Part shown: in pieces, positions 45,001 to 56,424 of the stretch
Numbering within the stretch: position 1 is the first letter of the stretch
How the letters are laid out: every line of letters begins with the position of its first letter
DNA from: Bolinopsis microptera
Taxonomy: Eukaryota > Ctenophora > Tentaculata > Lobata > Bolinopsidae
Assembly: GCF_026151205.1 (NCBI RefSeq)
Contig: NC_087084.1
Span: 11,185,453 to 11,249,452 of the forward strand
DNA: 64,000 nucleotides
Direction of reading: 5' to 3'
Program-made: the position numbers and the translations under genes
Notes under the pieces: generated by a model
Told to the model about the DNA's origin: nothing
Database searches by the model: none
What the model saw: the letters and a program-made list of their open reading frames with translations, nothing else

Positions 45001-47256
45001 AATTTTTCTCGTTGCTCGTCGCACGTCGACGAACAACGAAGCTCGTTGCGACGCGCAATGAGCTGCCAGGCGAGGACATCGTCCTGGTCCAACAAATTTT
45101 GGCGAGCGCGAGCGATTTTCTCCAAAAATTTAATAAGGGCGCCGACTTCCACTCTGGCTAGGTTTCTTCTTATAGGGGGTGGCGCGGCGGGTCGGGTACT
45201 CATGTACTTGATTATTGAGAGTACCCCATCTTATGAACGATAGATGAATTAACAATATATTTTGAAGTTTTTTTTGAAGTATATTATATGTATTGATTAT
45301 TCTGTGGCAAATAAAATTCTCTTTTTCTTAATTCTTGTTCATTGAAATATTACCGCCAGCGAGGAGCCGCAGCTGCGACTGCAAGCCGTGTTACCCACTT
45401 CCCTGTACTGTATTGTGATCAGCATGAGTTTAATCAAAGTAATGTGTATCACTCGCTTCACTCGATCCGAAATTAAAGTATATAATCCTACAACGCTAAG
45501 CTAGTAATAGAGTTTTATGAAAGCACTCTGGCCAAGTCAGTGAATTCTTTTTACCTAATTTTACCTCATCCCATTAAGGAACGCGCGCTGGGTAAGAAGA
45601 AACCTAGCCAGAGTGGAAGTAGGCGCCCTCATTAAATTTTTGGAGAAAATCGCTCGCCAAAATTTGTTGGACCAGGACGATGTCCTAGCCTGGCAGCTCA
45701 TTGCGCGGCGCGTCGCAACGAGCTTCGCTGTTCGTCGACGTGCGACGAGCAACGAGAAAAATTGTGTGGCGCGTCGAGTGGCACATCTTAACGGGGGATA
45801 CGCGTATAAATTTCGATCGCTGACGTACAGCGAGCAGCACAGCTGCGAATGGCGTCAGCTAGTAGGATTTCATCCTACAAGGCACATCGCGTTTACCTAG
45901 CTAACCAGGTCATTTCCGCCTCCGGCGGTCGCGCGCTACTGCAAGCGAGAGGGCTATAGTTAGAGCAACACATCGCGCCACAAGCCAAATATTTATCAAC
46001 ATCTTGACTAGCTACGCGGTCCTTTTCCGCATGCGCTCGCGCTGTGCTCAAAAATTGACGTCGTCAATCAATCAGCATCAAGATTTTAGTTTTACATTTG
46101 ACCCTTATGTCAAAAAATCTTTGAATTTTCAATCGGTGGTCGATGTTACCTGAGGACCTCAGGCTTCGTCCTTACTTCGTCACAGGACGATCGGAGCTCG
46201 AAGAGCGTAGAGAGTGCTGGCTGGCGTCGTCCTGTGATGGTCGACGTATTTTTGCTTGCTAAAAACGCTTCCCCATATGAGATAATATGACAAAAATTGT
46301 TTTGGTCACGTGACCAGTCAATGACATTGATATTTCGCTGCGGACGGTTTGGTGGAGGGTTAGGGTCAACGTTTATACATTATAGGGTCAAAGTTAGGAC
46401 TAGAGTTGTACACTATTGACATTGTGAGGGTAATGGTTAAGGTTTATCACTAGCGACCTTTTCATCTGACCACAATATTGCAAAATGCTATGTTGTATGT
46501 CACGTGACAAATTTAGCCGAGGGTCGGAAGACGGAGGTCGGAAGTCAGTGGACTCTGTTGGAGTCCGGCGGACTCCGAGCGGAGTCCGCCGAGCTGGCGG
46601 ACTCCGCCAAGCTCCGCCGGACTCCGCCGGATTCAAGTCTGGCGGAGAGGTCCGGCGGAGTCCGCCAAGCACTCCGCCGGAGTCCGCGGCGGACCGGAGT
46701 CCGCCTAGTGGCTTAGTCCGCGGCGGACACTCCACCGAGCCGCTGCGGAGCCGCTCGGAGTCCGCGGCGGACTTTAAAGTCCGCTCGGAGTCCGCTCGGC
46801 TCCGCTCGGAGTCCGCCAAAATGTACTCGAGTCCACTGTAAATACATTTTGGCGGAGCACCGCCGGAGTCCGCTCGGAGTCCGGCGGCTCCGCCGGAGTC
46901 CGCTCGGAGTCCACTCGGAGTCCGGCGGCTCCGCCGCGGACTCGACTCCGCGACGGATAGTGCCTAAACTTCTGTAAATTACCTTTTTGGAGCACTTTTT
47001 GATGTTGACCCTTTAAAAGTCTAAACAACCCACAATATAATGAAATAGTGTTTCGTAACGACTGCACACACAACAACATTGCCGCAGGTTTGTAGGATAC
47101 GCGGTGCTCTCCTATAGGAGAGGTAGTGAAGACAATAACGAATCAGACAGGGCGACTGACTATAACGCTGGGGACGACGAGGGACCTGATCCTGGTCCTG
47201 ATCCTGAACCTTGTGTGGAGACTTTCACAGGTTACTTTAGTTACTTGAGGGTATAG
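42095..47256 (+). CDS. Papain-family (C1A, cathepsin L-like) cysteine protease, four exons
   Basis: Exons: 42095-42292, 42609-43258, 43405-43539 and 47088-47256, with phases 0, 2 and 2 consistent throughout (about 383 aa). A signal peptide (about 1-18) leads into an I29 propeptide with a near-complete ERFNIN motif (EERSMRF..I..N, central Asn changed to His) and GMNHFAD (the GxNxFxD motif). An acidic linker of about 25 residues precedes the protease domain. Catalytic residues are all present: Gln143 and Cys150 in NQGSCGSCWAF, His287 in PNHAL, Asn303 in KNSWGSEWG. Such enzymes act in lysosomes or as secreted digestive proteases. The C-terminus is unusual: after the final strand (GYAVLSY) comes an Asp/Glu/Pro-rich tail with one Cys. 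The last exon may instead end at a weak donor at 47231 and continue. The acceptor of exon 3 (CCAAG) is poor and is the least certain border. Intron 3 holds a 3.26-kb transposon. Confidence 0.85.
42509..42608 (+). repeat. 40-bp tandem repeat ending in the splice acceptor
   Basis: Two and a half units of a 40-bp repeat (ATTACTCTTACTTCAGGATAC type). The last, partial unit supplies the real 3' splice site of protease intron 1 (CTCTAACCTCAG|GA). The earlier units carry the same pyrimidine tract and CAG, so they are potential decoy acceptors. Confidence 0.8.
43560..43640. repeat. CACGTG-containing tandem repeat
   Basis: Four imperfect 20-bp units of GTGTCACGTGACTACCATA. Each contains the E-box CACGTG. 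The repeat lies at the start of protease intron 3. Confidence 0.8.
43655..43690 (+). pseudogene. Relic duplicate of the end of protease exon 3
   Basis: TTGGGGAGATGACGG followed directly by CGAGAAATTACAATGG matches TGGGGAGATGACGG and CGAGAAACTACGATGG of exon 3 (43479-43525), with about 17 bp deleted between them. It would read ARNYNGG beside the exon's ARNYDGC. Only a fragment, probably non-functional. Confidence 0.65.
43703..46964. mobile_element. 3.26-kb palindromic DNA transposon with 8-bp target duplication
   Basis: TAAACTTC flanks both ends exactly (43695-43702 and 46965-46972). The termini GGCACTATCCGTCGCGGAGT are perfect inverses. The arms (43703-45172 and 45593-46964) are inverted copies of each other over nearly 1.4 kb, around a spacer of about 420 bp. 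Each arm has an outer 450-bp block made of GGCGGACTCC-type short repeats, then unique sequence including CACGTG sites and a GACGTC-rich inner part. ORFs crossing the repeats are Ser/Pro/Arg-rich and mirrored on both strands, so they have no credible coding support. No transposase is visible. The 8-bp duplication fits hAT-, Merlin- or P-like families. The GG terminus argues against typical hAT (CA..TG ends). Confidence 0.85.
45173..45592. other. Spacer at the centre of the palindromic transposon
   Basis: About 420 bp of AT-rich unique DNA between the two arms. It has no inverted partner and no ORF with coding signature. It could be the remaining internal part of the parent element. Confidence 0.6.
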
Positions 47257-47406
47257 ATGTTTGTGCAATATCCGGATTATTCCGTGTTTGCTACAAGTGA
47301 TAATGCTCTTTTTTAGTCTTTTTAGGAACATGTTATAATATTATAACATTTCATCAGTTTAGCTTGCCAAACATCATAAATTTCTGATATTCCGTCAACT
47401 GCATGT

Positions 47407-47623
47407 TCAAACGACTCCTTCATAAATATAACCCCTGGTATCACCTCCAGGTTGCAAAGAGAAGTTCTGCAAATACTCGCTGATAAAGGAGGGGTTAGGT
47501 ACTTTGTCACAGTACAGAATATCCATAACCTCTATTCTATCAACTGTTAGGTGTCCACAAAACCCTTTATACTCATTATTAGGATAGTTGCACCTGACCA
47601 GACGGAGTACCAAATCATAGCCG
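47407..47623 (-). CDS. Candidate terminal exon of an unknown gene
   Basis: A good acceptor (ATATTTTCAG, minus strand) ends at 47624. The frame then runs open for 72 codons to TGA at 47409-47407. The product has coding-like composition with four Cys (RCNY, FCGH, LYCD among the contexts) and ordinary hydrophobic spacing. I do not recognise the domain. Upstream exons should lie at higher coordinates, where I see only the decayed tandem repeat. The stop lies about 150 bp from the plus-strand protease's last exon, so the two genes would be convergent. Confidence 0.3.
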
Positions 47624-47919
47624 CTGAAAATATGAGTTCATTGAAAAGATAGCTAATACAAGGCAACTTTGTTATTGGGAAATGGAGGTTAAAATTCTGT
47701 CACAATGTATGGAATATAAAATTATAAGGTGGGCGAATTATTTATATCAGATTTTGGTTTTAAAAGGCGGGAAAACTTACATGAGACTATGTGTTGAAGC
47801 AAGTTATGATCATTTGATGTTTACTTTGTCCCAAAAAATTATACACGAAACAAAAAATTTAAAAAACAATGATTATAATAATGAAATAGTCTCTTATAAT
47901 CACTCTTATAATCACTGAA

Positions 47920-48905
47920 GTGACAAAGTAAACTGTCTTGCCCCTAGTTAGAAGACTATATATTCTATAACTCTATATCGAATCAACAATCTTTCAGAAA
48001 AAATTGTAGAATAATGTCCAGGAACATCAGAGCTCCATTAACAATTATAGGATAAAAAATTTGACAAAGTCACTAAAAATGTACAAAATTAACTCTTCCT
48101 GACCCAACATTTCAAGATAGTGTTAAAAATTAGCATCAGGCAGCCTGATACCTAAATAAATCAATCCAAACTACAAAAAAATAATATGGTTTAATGGTGA
48201 TGACGAGAACCTAACTCTAATAATAACTGATTGTGACAAAGTAAACATGTCTTGCCTCCTATTATTGAAGTGATCGAATAACATTATAGTAATTCAACAT
48301 TCTTTAAGAACGATTTGGAAAATATGCGCAAGTAACCTCAGAGCTAAAGTTTAACAAATTTAGATTTAATTGTCCAAAGACAACTGACAAAATTGACAAA
48401 AAAATAACTTATTCCCTGCCCCCAACAAAATCACGATAGTGTGTTAAAATTGGCATATGAATTAGGATGCTTTATTGCCTATATTAATCGACCATACTTC
48501 AAAAGATCGTTAATTTGATGACGATTAACTAACTGTTATAAGTAACTGCTGTGACAAAGTAAAACATGTTATTGCCCTATTTTGAAGAATTATACCTCTA
48601 TTAGATAACTATTATGTAACTTTATCATCGAAAAAATTTCGATAAACTAGTTATTTTGCCAGCAAGGAGCTGGACAGAGTTATAATATTTTTTGTGACGA
48701 AATTACACTATTTTTGTTCATGTTGTGGTAGGTTTAATTGTGACACTGTTAACATATTACCGTACCCGAAATGATTAATGTGACCGGTGCAATGTGACTT
48801 AACTTTAGTCAGTATGTGTTTGATCCATATTATGCGTAACACAAAGGGTTTAAGCTGGTATATCATTATTTGTTCAATCCACATGATCGATATCATCAAG
48901 ATTAT
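47920..48905 (+). repeat. Decayed tandem repeat, about 315-bp unit, three copies
   Basis: Units start at 47920, 48233 and 48551 with GTGACAAAGTAAA(A)C, followed by TGTCTTGCC-like and GAAG blocks. The interiors align in order (AGAGCTCC or AGAGCTAA, GATAGTGT, TAAAAATTAGCAT or TAAAATTGGCAT), with about 35% divergence by eye. A further weak start is at 48905. No coding. This looks like an old satellite or an eroded tandem duplication. Confidence 0.65.
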
Positions 48906-49391
48906 GTTACAAAGTCAAACTTGTCTAGTGCCTTCAGTGGTTTTAATTCAGCGACTATATCATATAATAAGCAATTCCCAAGAACTCCCAGGCATTAAAT
49001 AAACCAACACTACTCAGCAAGTACTTATCATGGTTTCCCTAAACAATGTTCACTATATTCTTAAATTGTGACATAGTGAAACCAGATAGCAACCATCTAA
49101 CGAAAAAAGTCGTAAAATGATGTAGGAAATGGGTCATATGTACCCATCCAATCAACTGACCACTCAAAATTTTGGTCCAAAACGGCAGCAAGTGGGTCCA
49201 TTGTATCTGTCACAATGTTTATAGTGTGACAATGTAACCATTTCCGTGCTGCCGGTATTTAAGGCGATATCTAATCACCGGAATAAAGACATCGTTATGT
49301 GACAAAGTTAAGCCTAGAGGATGAGACGACTAACCTAACCAACAAGTGAGTTGTGTAATTCAATATTGGTGACAAAGTCCCAACTACACTG
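48906..49391. other. Repeat-like DNA, no gene
   Basis: Additional scattered GTGACA(A)AGT motifs (49069, 49299, 49374) may be fragments of the upstream tandem repeat. No exon or ORF with coding signature. Confidence 0.4.
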
Positions 49392-49460
49392 GTGCCTTTT
49401 AAATAGGGTCACTTATAATTTACCAATTACCCTCAAACTCAAAATGAACGTTCCATAGAT
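49392..49460 (+). repeat. Direct repeat flanking a 4.9-kb region, left copy
   Basis: It shares TAGGGTCACTTATA, TTTACCAAT and CCTCAAACTCAAA-ATGAACG in order with 54322-54390. It could mark the ends of a large decayed insertion or a segmental duplication. Confidence 0.6.
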
Positions 49461-52400
49461 GTTTTTAGTAAAACCTTTTAGTTTTAGCTTGCGGTTTGAT
49501 AACAGTGCTCCTTAATCAAGTAAAATTGTTAAATTGCACTGCTGCGACCACCGTTAGTCCTTGTAATACAAGATAGTATTGACAATCCTATTTGCATGCC
49601 ACTTTAGCGCGCGAGAGTTGCGCGGCGCGGACGAGGCATGATTTATTGCAGCGTTTTGTCAGGACATGACACTCTAATTTTTTCAACGAAGCGCATGAGT
49701 ATTCAACGCTTCCAATATCTAATTTGCGAGAAGCCACTAACTGTGCAATAACACACGGAGTTTTCAGTGAAAAGTTTGAAAAGAAAGCCAGTCAAGAAAT
49801 CAAGAAGGTTTTATCAAATCTGAGTAAACTACAATTTGTTTTGGGGACACATAGTAAGACAGCACAATATAGGTGAATATCTTCGTTAGAATTACATCAC
49901 TAGCCAATCAAAAAAAATCAGGTAGACTAATGTAAAGCATTTTAAAAGTTAAAACTTGAAAATTCAAAAACAGACTTAATCTGCAAACTTTACAAAAGAG
50001 CTCAATGTGCAAGTGTAGAATGGACAACAGACATAACAGTTACCGATAAGGCGTGTAATACACTTGATTGACGAATGTCAATGCCCGTCGAGATCGTTGC
50101 TCTGCTGAAGCAATCGTCGAGCAAGAATGCTAGTTTGGCGCGCGCGTCGAAGTTTGCGCCGCGCGTCGAAGCGGCGAATTCCTCAAGTATTACTACCCAA
50201 GGAATACAATAAAACCCAAATCTAAATTTTTAGCTAGTAACTACAATCTATTTAACCCCAAAAATATTAGTTCTGAATTTTGAAATAAGAATATCTCTTC
50301 TCTATCAAGTGTCAGTTGGACGGACTTTCCATAAACAGCCTAATTTTGAAAAACTCTATAGTGAAATCAGATTATGCACTCGAAAACAATGCATTGAAAG
50401 TGCCGGACTTCTCAAATGACAATTCATTATCAATTTTAAACATGTGTTCTTGTGTCCATTCATTCTGATATGATATGGAGAAAACCGTGTTGGCCTAAAA
50501 GGTATCGTCTTTTAGGCCCTGGATGAAGTTTAATTACAAATTTGGCATTGGGACATAAATTATATTGCTGTCCTTACATGTACAACCGGAAATCCAGATT
50601 TAAAACCAAAGCCATATGACAGTGATGACTATCGTTGAGGTAGAACAGTTGGGACAGTTGCACAGCCTCTCCGCCACAGTTTTGGCTGATGGTGAAAAGG
50701 AAACCGTTTCGGGGCAACGAACTGAGTTTACTATTGCGCACTACTGTGTTGCCTATAGATGCTGTTTTACGTAGTTGCAAAACAATAATCTGTACGACTC
50801 CGAATTATTAGTTGATTCCTCACTAGTATAGTGGACCAACTTCCAAACTCAGGCTCAGTGACCCTTTGAAAATTTCACTAGAAAAGACAAGACTTTGTCA
50901 GTGATTGGCTTTTTATCATCCCTCTCACGGAACAATTCGTGTTCTATGTGACCCACGACTGCTTCAGGCTCTGACTTTGATTAAGGTCCACCGTCCTTGT
51001 GTCCACTTTCATCAGGTCTTCTTTAAGTTCCATCAGGTCCTCCACACATGGTGATCCTGCGAATTTTCGCTTGATTCAGCGTCGATCATCATTCATCTGT
51101 GAGAAACCACTGATTTAAAGACGTGGATTGGGATGGAAATATCGTATTGAGGTAAAGCCTGGCATCAGTCTCTTTCTTTAAATATCTGTCTCTATGTTGT
51201 TGTTCTCCTCCCCCAGTGGTGATACTACATCCCACTATTAACTGATTTGCCAAAAAACTGACAATCATCGAACTGAATTCGCAAATCGTTTGCGCTTCAT
51301 TTAGTTTCGACAACAAAAAGATCAAATTGGCCTCCCTGGAGCCCTTCCAAATTCCTAAATACATGTCAGATGAAGCGTCGCCAGAATAACATAAGACTCC
51401 AAGCTGTATCATTTCCAGGTAACAGATATTGATGAATATCACTCCAATTGAACATGAATAAGCGACTTGACTGCGAAATAACAATTTCCATTAGATACCC
51501 TTTTTGCTGTTACACATTTTCTTGAAAAGGACAAAGGATTTTTGTGAAGAAATCCTCCGTGAATGTTTTCCAGGATAGCCATTTTCGCTTATCACAATCA
51601 TATCACTACCGTAAGCAGGCCTGTACCATATGCAGTACATCGCTATTTCAGGTTTTCTCCTTGGATACGAACTGATCACGTCTATAAAAGTACAACGTTG
51701 ATGGTGCTATCTATTTTGCATGTCTGCAGATTCATTAAGGTTTTTGATGATACAGAAAGGTCCTGTTGTATCCAGGAAGAAACCTGTGGCAATAAAAAAA
51801 AAATACCTACATACACAACTGTTAGGTATGGTCCTAACCCACTTTTCTAGACTTAAAGGGGCCTTCCATGGTGGCAGATGGACAAGGCTGGTAGGGGGAA
51901 CCATTTTCCATCCACCAAATTTCTAAATTCCAATCAGTTGAATTCTGTCGTCGTGAGAAACTCTGAATCAATGAAAAATGTTTAGAATTTGAAGAGTTTC
52001 TCATCCGATCACAAAGTCGTTATCCAAACTGCTAGAGGGAACTTCTTTAAGCCTAACAATCAGTTGGAATCATTTCAGACACCGTAAAATTTGCTGTACA
52101 GACACTGTTCAAGCTGAGATCAATTAGTCATACAGTCACGCTGTGTTAAAATCCTCGCCGAACACTATCAATGATAACGGATGGAGAGCTGAAAAAAGAT
52201 GTGCAGAAGGCTGTGTCAGAAGAGGATCGCAGCAGGAATGTTCTCATTTTTGTTTAAGAGGAGACAATGAATGAGAAACTATCAGACGAAAGTAGACGAA
52301 CCTGTTTTGAACAGAAGGAAGGGAAACACACTTCGAAGCTGTAGGATTGGAAGAAATCAGCATACAAGAACCATCACCGCAAAAATATGTTTATCAAATA

Positions 52401-54321
52401 CGAATACTGTACAACAGATTTTTATTAAAAACGAAAAAAACCAGAAACTAGGAGCAAGACCACAAAACTGCTTTTAATTTTCACCAATCAGTCACCTGAG
52501 GAGCAGCCAGACATCATCTGCTCGTTTTGGAGATGAAAGAAAGGCAAAGCAGGATTAGCGAAGAGGAGCGAAATTATATCAAAAGTGGTATTAATAGTTG
52601 TGAGGACAGATATCATAGTGAACGAGGATTACACCGCTTCTATCGAACGACCGCCGCGCAAACTATCATTCTTGCATCTCGTTGCATCTGCTTCGCATAG
52701 CAACGAATCTCGACAGATTGACATCGTCAATCAAAGGATACTCGTAAAATTTTTTGTTCTTATTATATAAGACCGTCTGGACGAGACTAACACGGCGCAC
52801 GTCTTTGTAGTTAATAAACCTGTAGGAGTGACACAATTTTTAGTCTTTTATTGTCGAATAAAGTACATTTGGTTCTTAAATTTTTATGAGATCCCATTTT
52901 ATATATTTTTTTAAAAAACTTTACTGCTCTGACGAGGAAAAAAATTTTTCGTGGAGACCGCCAGCACATTGAGTAAATTATTTAGGTATTTTTTATGGCA
53001 ATTGTAGCGCGATTGCGTTACTGTGCCGCGCCGCGCACTCAAAAGGCTTCTCATAAGGCTTCTCTGGTAGTAAGGCTCTTACAGGGCATTGTCTGCTCGA
53101 TACGTTAGGGACACCAGATACATCCTTAACAAGAACGTATTTTTGACCGTAGAAACACGATAGAAATGTAGTTTCAAGATGATTGGCCTTTATTGTTCTG
53201 GGTAAAATCGCAAAAAAACCGATTTTTTGGGGCCAAAAATATGCCAAAAATACCAGGTTTTTTGATATTTTGAGCAAGTTAATTTTGTTGCAATGTCGGC
53301 AAACCTTGCATAAAGATAGCTAAAAGACAGCCGCACAATAATGTATAAAAATAAACAAATCCTCTATTTGTTCTGAGGTAAAAAAATCCAAAAAAGTGGT
53401 AAAAATTTTGACTTTTTTTGCTTTAAAGTTTGGGAATAATTTTCTTGCAGTTTGTATTAAATCAACCCAAAAATAGTCAAATCGTGTTTGGCTAAATAAT
53501 TTCCTTTCCCGAGAAGTACCCACTTCATATACTTAAATCGAAGTTAGAATAATGGTCACTCCGCAAAGCGTTTTGCCAAATTTCGACGGCGCACATACGC
53601 GCAAAAGCATTTAGTTTTATCAATTGGCACCCGCGCGTTCATCATAACATATCAAACAGCTATAACACATCGAGACTAGATGTCCTTTCAAGCTCATATT
53701 TTCACAATAAATAGAAAAAAAAAGATCTTACTTATGCTGACAGATATGATATAATTACTTTATTTTTGCTAAGTAATAGAATGTCAAAGTTTAAAACGCG
53801 CATTGGTATAGCACGTACTAATAAGGCCCAAATTTATACTTTCGTTAACATATAATCGATCAATAGACATCATACTAATGTGGCCAATAGCGGTTTAGGT
53901 CTCTAAACTCGTAGCAGAAAACACGTCTTTTTGCCCGTAAGAGCTCTACTAATGGCAGATCGGCGAAATGCGCTACTGTGCCGCGCCGAGCTGCCATGAA
54001 TTGACATCGACAATTAATTATGCAAAATCTTGTCGCATACCAACACTGCCTCGCGCAGTGTTGTGAGCCTCTTCGTCGTATTTTACACATATTGTGGACG
54101 TTGGCAATTATCAATTGATAATTTTAAACTTTTTAAAACAGTTTTTTATATTAAATTCTTTTTTAAAAATAGTTCTAAAACGATTAAGCATGCTTTCTGT
54201 GAAAATTAAAGTAACTTTCGTAAAATAATTTATGATGTGGCAGCGATGTGAAAGAAGAAATTAGTTAAAATGATACAAAAAAATAGGACATTTTTAGATA
54301 TAAAAATTAAAAAACAACACT
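49461..54321. other. Old repeat-derived region without intact genes
   Basis: AT-rich DNA with scattered GC-rich GCGCGC patches (49610, 50140, 53020, 53960). Several minus-strand frames between 50.57 and 51.90 kb line up as if they were pieces of one decayed ORF of about 1.3 kb with stops and frameshifts. I cannot assign a family; a transposase relic is one possibility. A hairpin GGCCTAAAAG..CTTTTAGGCC lies at 50492-50518. A divergent family B relic is at about 52735-52835 (GGATACTCGTAAAA, then GACGAGAC..CGGCGCACGTCT). Confidence 0.45.
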
Positions 54322-54390
54322 GTGCCATTTAATAGGGTCACTTATATTTACCAATATCCTCAAACTCAAATGAACGTGTCCATATATAAG
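54322..54390 (+). repeat. Direct repeat flanking a 4.9-kb region, right copy
   Basis: Partner of 49392-49460, with small indels (about 85% identical by eye). Confidence 0.6.
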
Positions 54391-55884
54391 TCTAACCTGC
54401 CCAAGCTAGAGAGCCATGACAGGTCCAGACTGGGTATATAAAAGAACGATAGAGAAACAATAGAAACCATATTAGAGGTATAAAGATAACAGACATGTTC
54501 GACATCAAAGGTTTGGTTCAAAATACCCGACAGATATAATAATAATGCTAATAAATGCAGCGAGCACCTGGTAATCTAATTAATATTATGTATCCACACC
54601 TGTGATTTTATTAAAACCGTCTTTACCATGGCTGCACTGACCTATAGTCTCTGTTTAATTAGCAATTTAGCGAACATCATGATAAAAGGAAGAATTTCAT
54701 AGATCATGTAGGCTGAATAATAGAAAAGTAAAAAGATAGAAATATAGAAAGTTCTCCAGATGAAGTTGAAGTAGGTTTTACCAAGGGGTAAGACCATGAG
54801 ACATAACAGTAGATTTAATTATGTAATAGTAATAATGTTGTATTATAGTATTATATGCCGGGACCGTTATAATTAACTTGCATTAAAACTGTGTGGAACA
54901 ACCAGTTTAAATGGTTTCATCGCATTGGGCCACTTTTGTCCAACAGCCACTTTTGTCCGAATCTGACAAGAGTCGCTTACGGACAAGAGTCGCTTACGAA
55001 CAAGAGTCGTTGTCGGACAAGAGTCGCTGTAGGAAAAAAATCGTGTTATCGGCTTAAAATGCTCATGGCATAAACGTTTATAAAAGTTGTTTCAGATTAA
55101 CGCCGATATTTGATATTTCTGAGTCTGCCCCAACGGCTTGATTGGATATCAGGGTCACCATTTGAATAATGTCTCGTGGTCTGATATCACATATCAAGGT
55201 ATCGAAATATGATATTAATAAGTAAGTTTGTAATAACTAGATAAACACACTAAAAATTGACAATAGGCTTCACCATTTTTGTTTTCATTTTTGCTAATCG
55301 ATTAGAGTTTGTCACTGGTAACCCCATCATTACATCATATCATCCTTGATCATCATTGATCTTTTATATAGCCGTTAAATAATATACCAGCATTTATTAG
55401 AAACACACTGCAGCTAGAAACAGAAGACTAAAGATAAAAGCAGATAAGACGGGTAGAGGTTATTACATTTTTTATCTTTATTATCAAAATTACAACGAAA
55501 GTATGACAAACTTATTTATGATTAGTATAGATTAAAAATGAACAAAATTTGATGTCAATTATTTTTACGTTTTATTGTCGAAAAACAACTGCAGAGAATT
55601 TTAAACAAATTTTTAAAGATTAAAACATATTTAACACATTATTCTTTGTGTTTCGAACTTGGATTATTGAAGACTTAAATAAAGTTGGTAAACTACAAGG
55701 AGGAGCCAAACATAAAACATTTGCAGGAGCTATAACGGAAGCTAAGGGTTAAAGGGTTGGTATGCACTTGGTCTGAATAAAAAGCCTGCAACCGGTTAAA
55801 TGAAGGCCGTTACAGGGCGACCGTACCGTAAATTTAATATTAAGCGCCAGAAAAACGAGCATCAGTATCGAGATCGTTTAATTT
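54391..55884. other. Intergenic with one short repeat array
   Basis: AT-rich. At 54925-55031 there are two CCACTTTTGTCC units followed by four GGACAAGAGTCGCTTAC-type units. The outer motif CTTTTGTCC is close to the inverse of GGACAAGAG, so the array is partly self-complementary. The rest shows no ORF or exon with coding signature. Confidence 0.5.
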
Positions 55885-56424
55885 TGAAAGTTAAAGCACA
55901 ACTGAAGCAAAAGATAAAATTATTAATATCATGTGCTTGTTCCTCAGAACTAGCACAAGTAAACCATCAAAGGATCACTATTGAATACTAATGACAAACG
56001 CATATTAGATTAGTACCAATGAACAATGAACTTGGTCAACAGAAATATATCTCACGTTTTAAAAGTCGCAGGAAAGCGAATAAACAATCGTGACATTGGA
56101 CATGGCTGAGAATATGCTAATAATATCAACGTGATATCTGCGAGCGTGCTAGGGGTGAAAGACACTAGTAATTACACCAGAACCAATCAAACACCACACC
56201 AATCAAACTCCCAAACCAGCTAATCTCTCACCAAACATCTCTCCTTAACCGGAACTTTCATCGGAATCATCAGCCACAAATCTGGTGCCCGTTTCGGGGC
56301 TTTAATCGCAGGACGGTTCTGTACCAGGCGCCCCAGCAGTTTGATCTTAGACCACTTTCTGACTAGGCAAACACTTGAAGTAACCTGTTAGACCTCGCAA
56401 TTGACGACGAGATAACGTTATGGT
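55885..56424 (+). repeat. 540-bp direct repeat, left copy
   Basis: It begins TGAAAGTTAAAGCACAACTG and ends GATAACGTTATGGT. It is about 95% identical by eye to 58687-59224. The two copies lie immediately on both sides of a decayed LINE. The ends do not have a clear TG..CA LTR form. Confidence 0.85.

Noticed and set aside
44575-45900. Ala/Arg/Ser-rich ORFs in the inner arms of the palindromic transposon
   Set aside because: Present on both strands in mirrored form and without any transposase signature such as a DDE-like spacing.
47682-47918. 78-codon plus-strand ORF
   Set aside because: Asn/Lys/Tyr-rich random frame in AT-rich repeat DNA, without splice or domain support.
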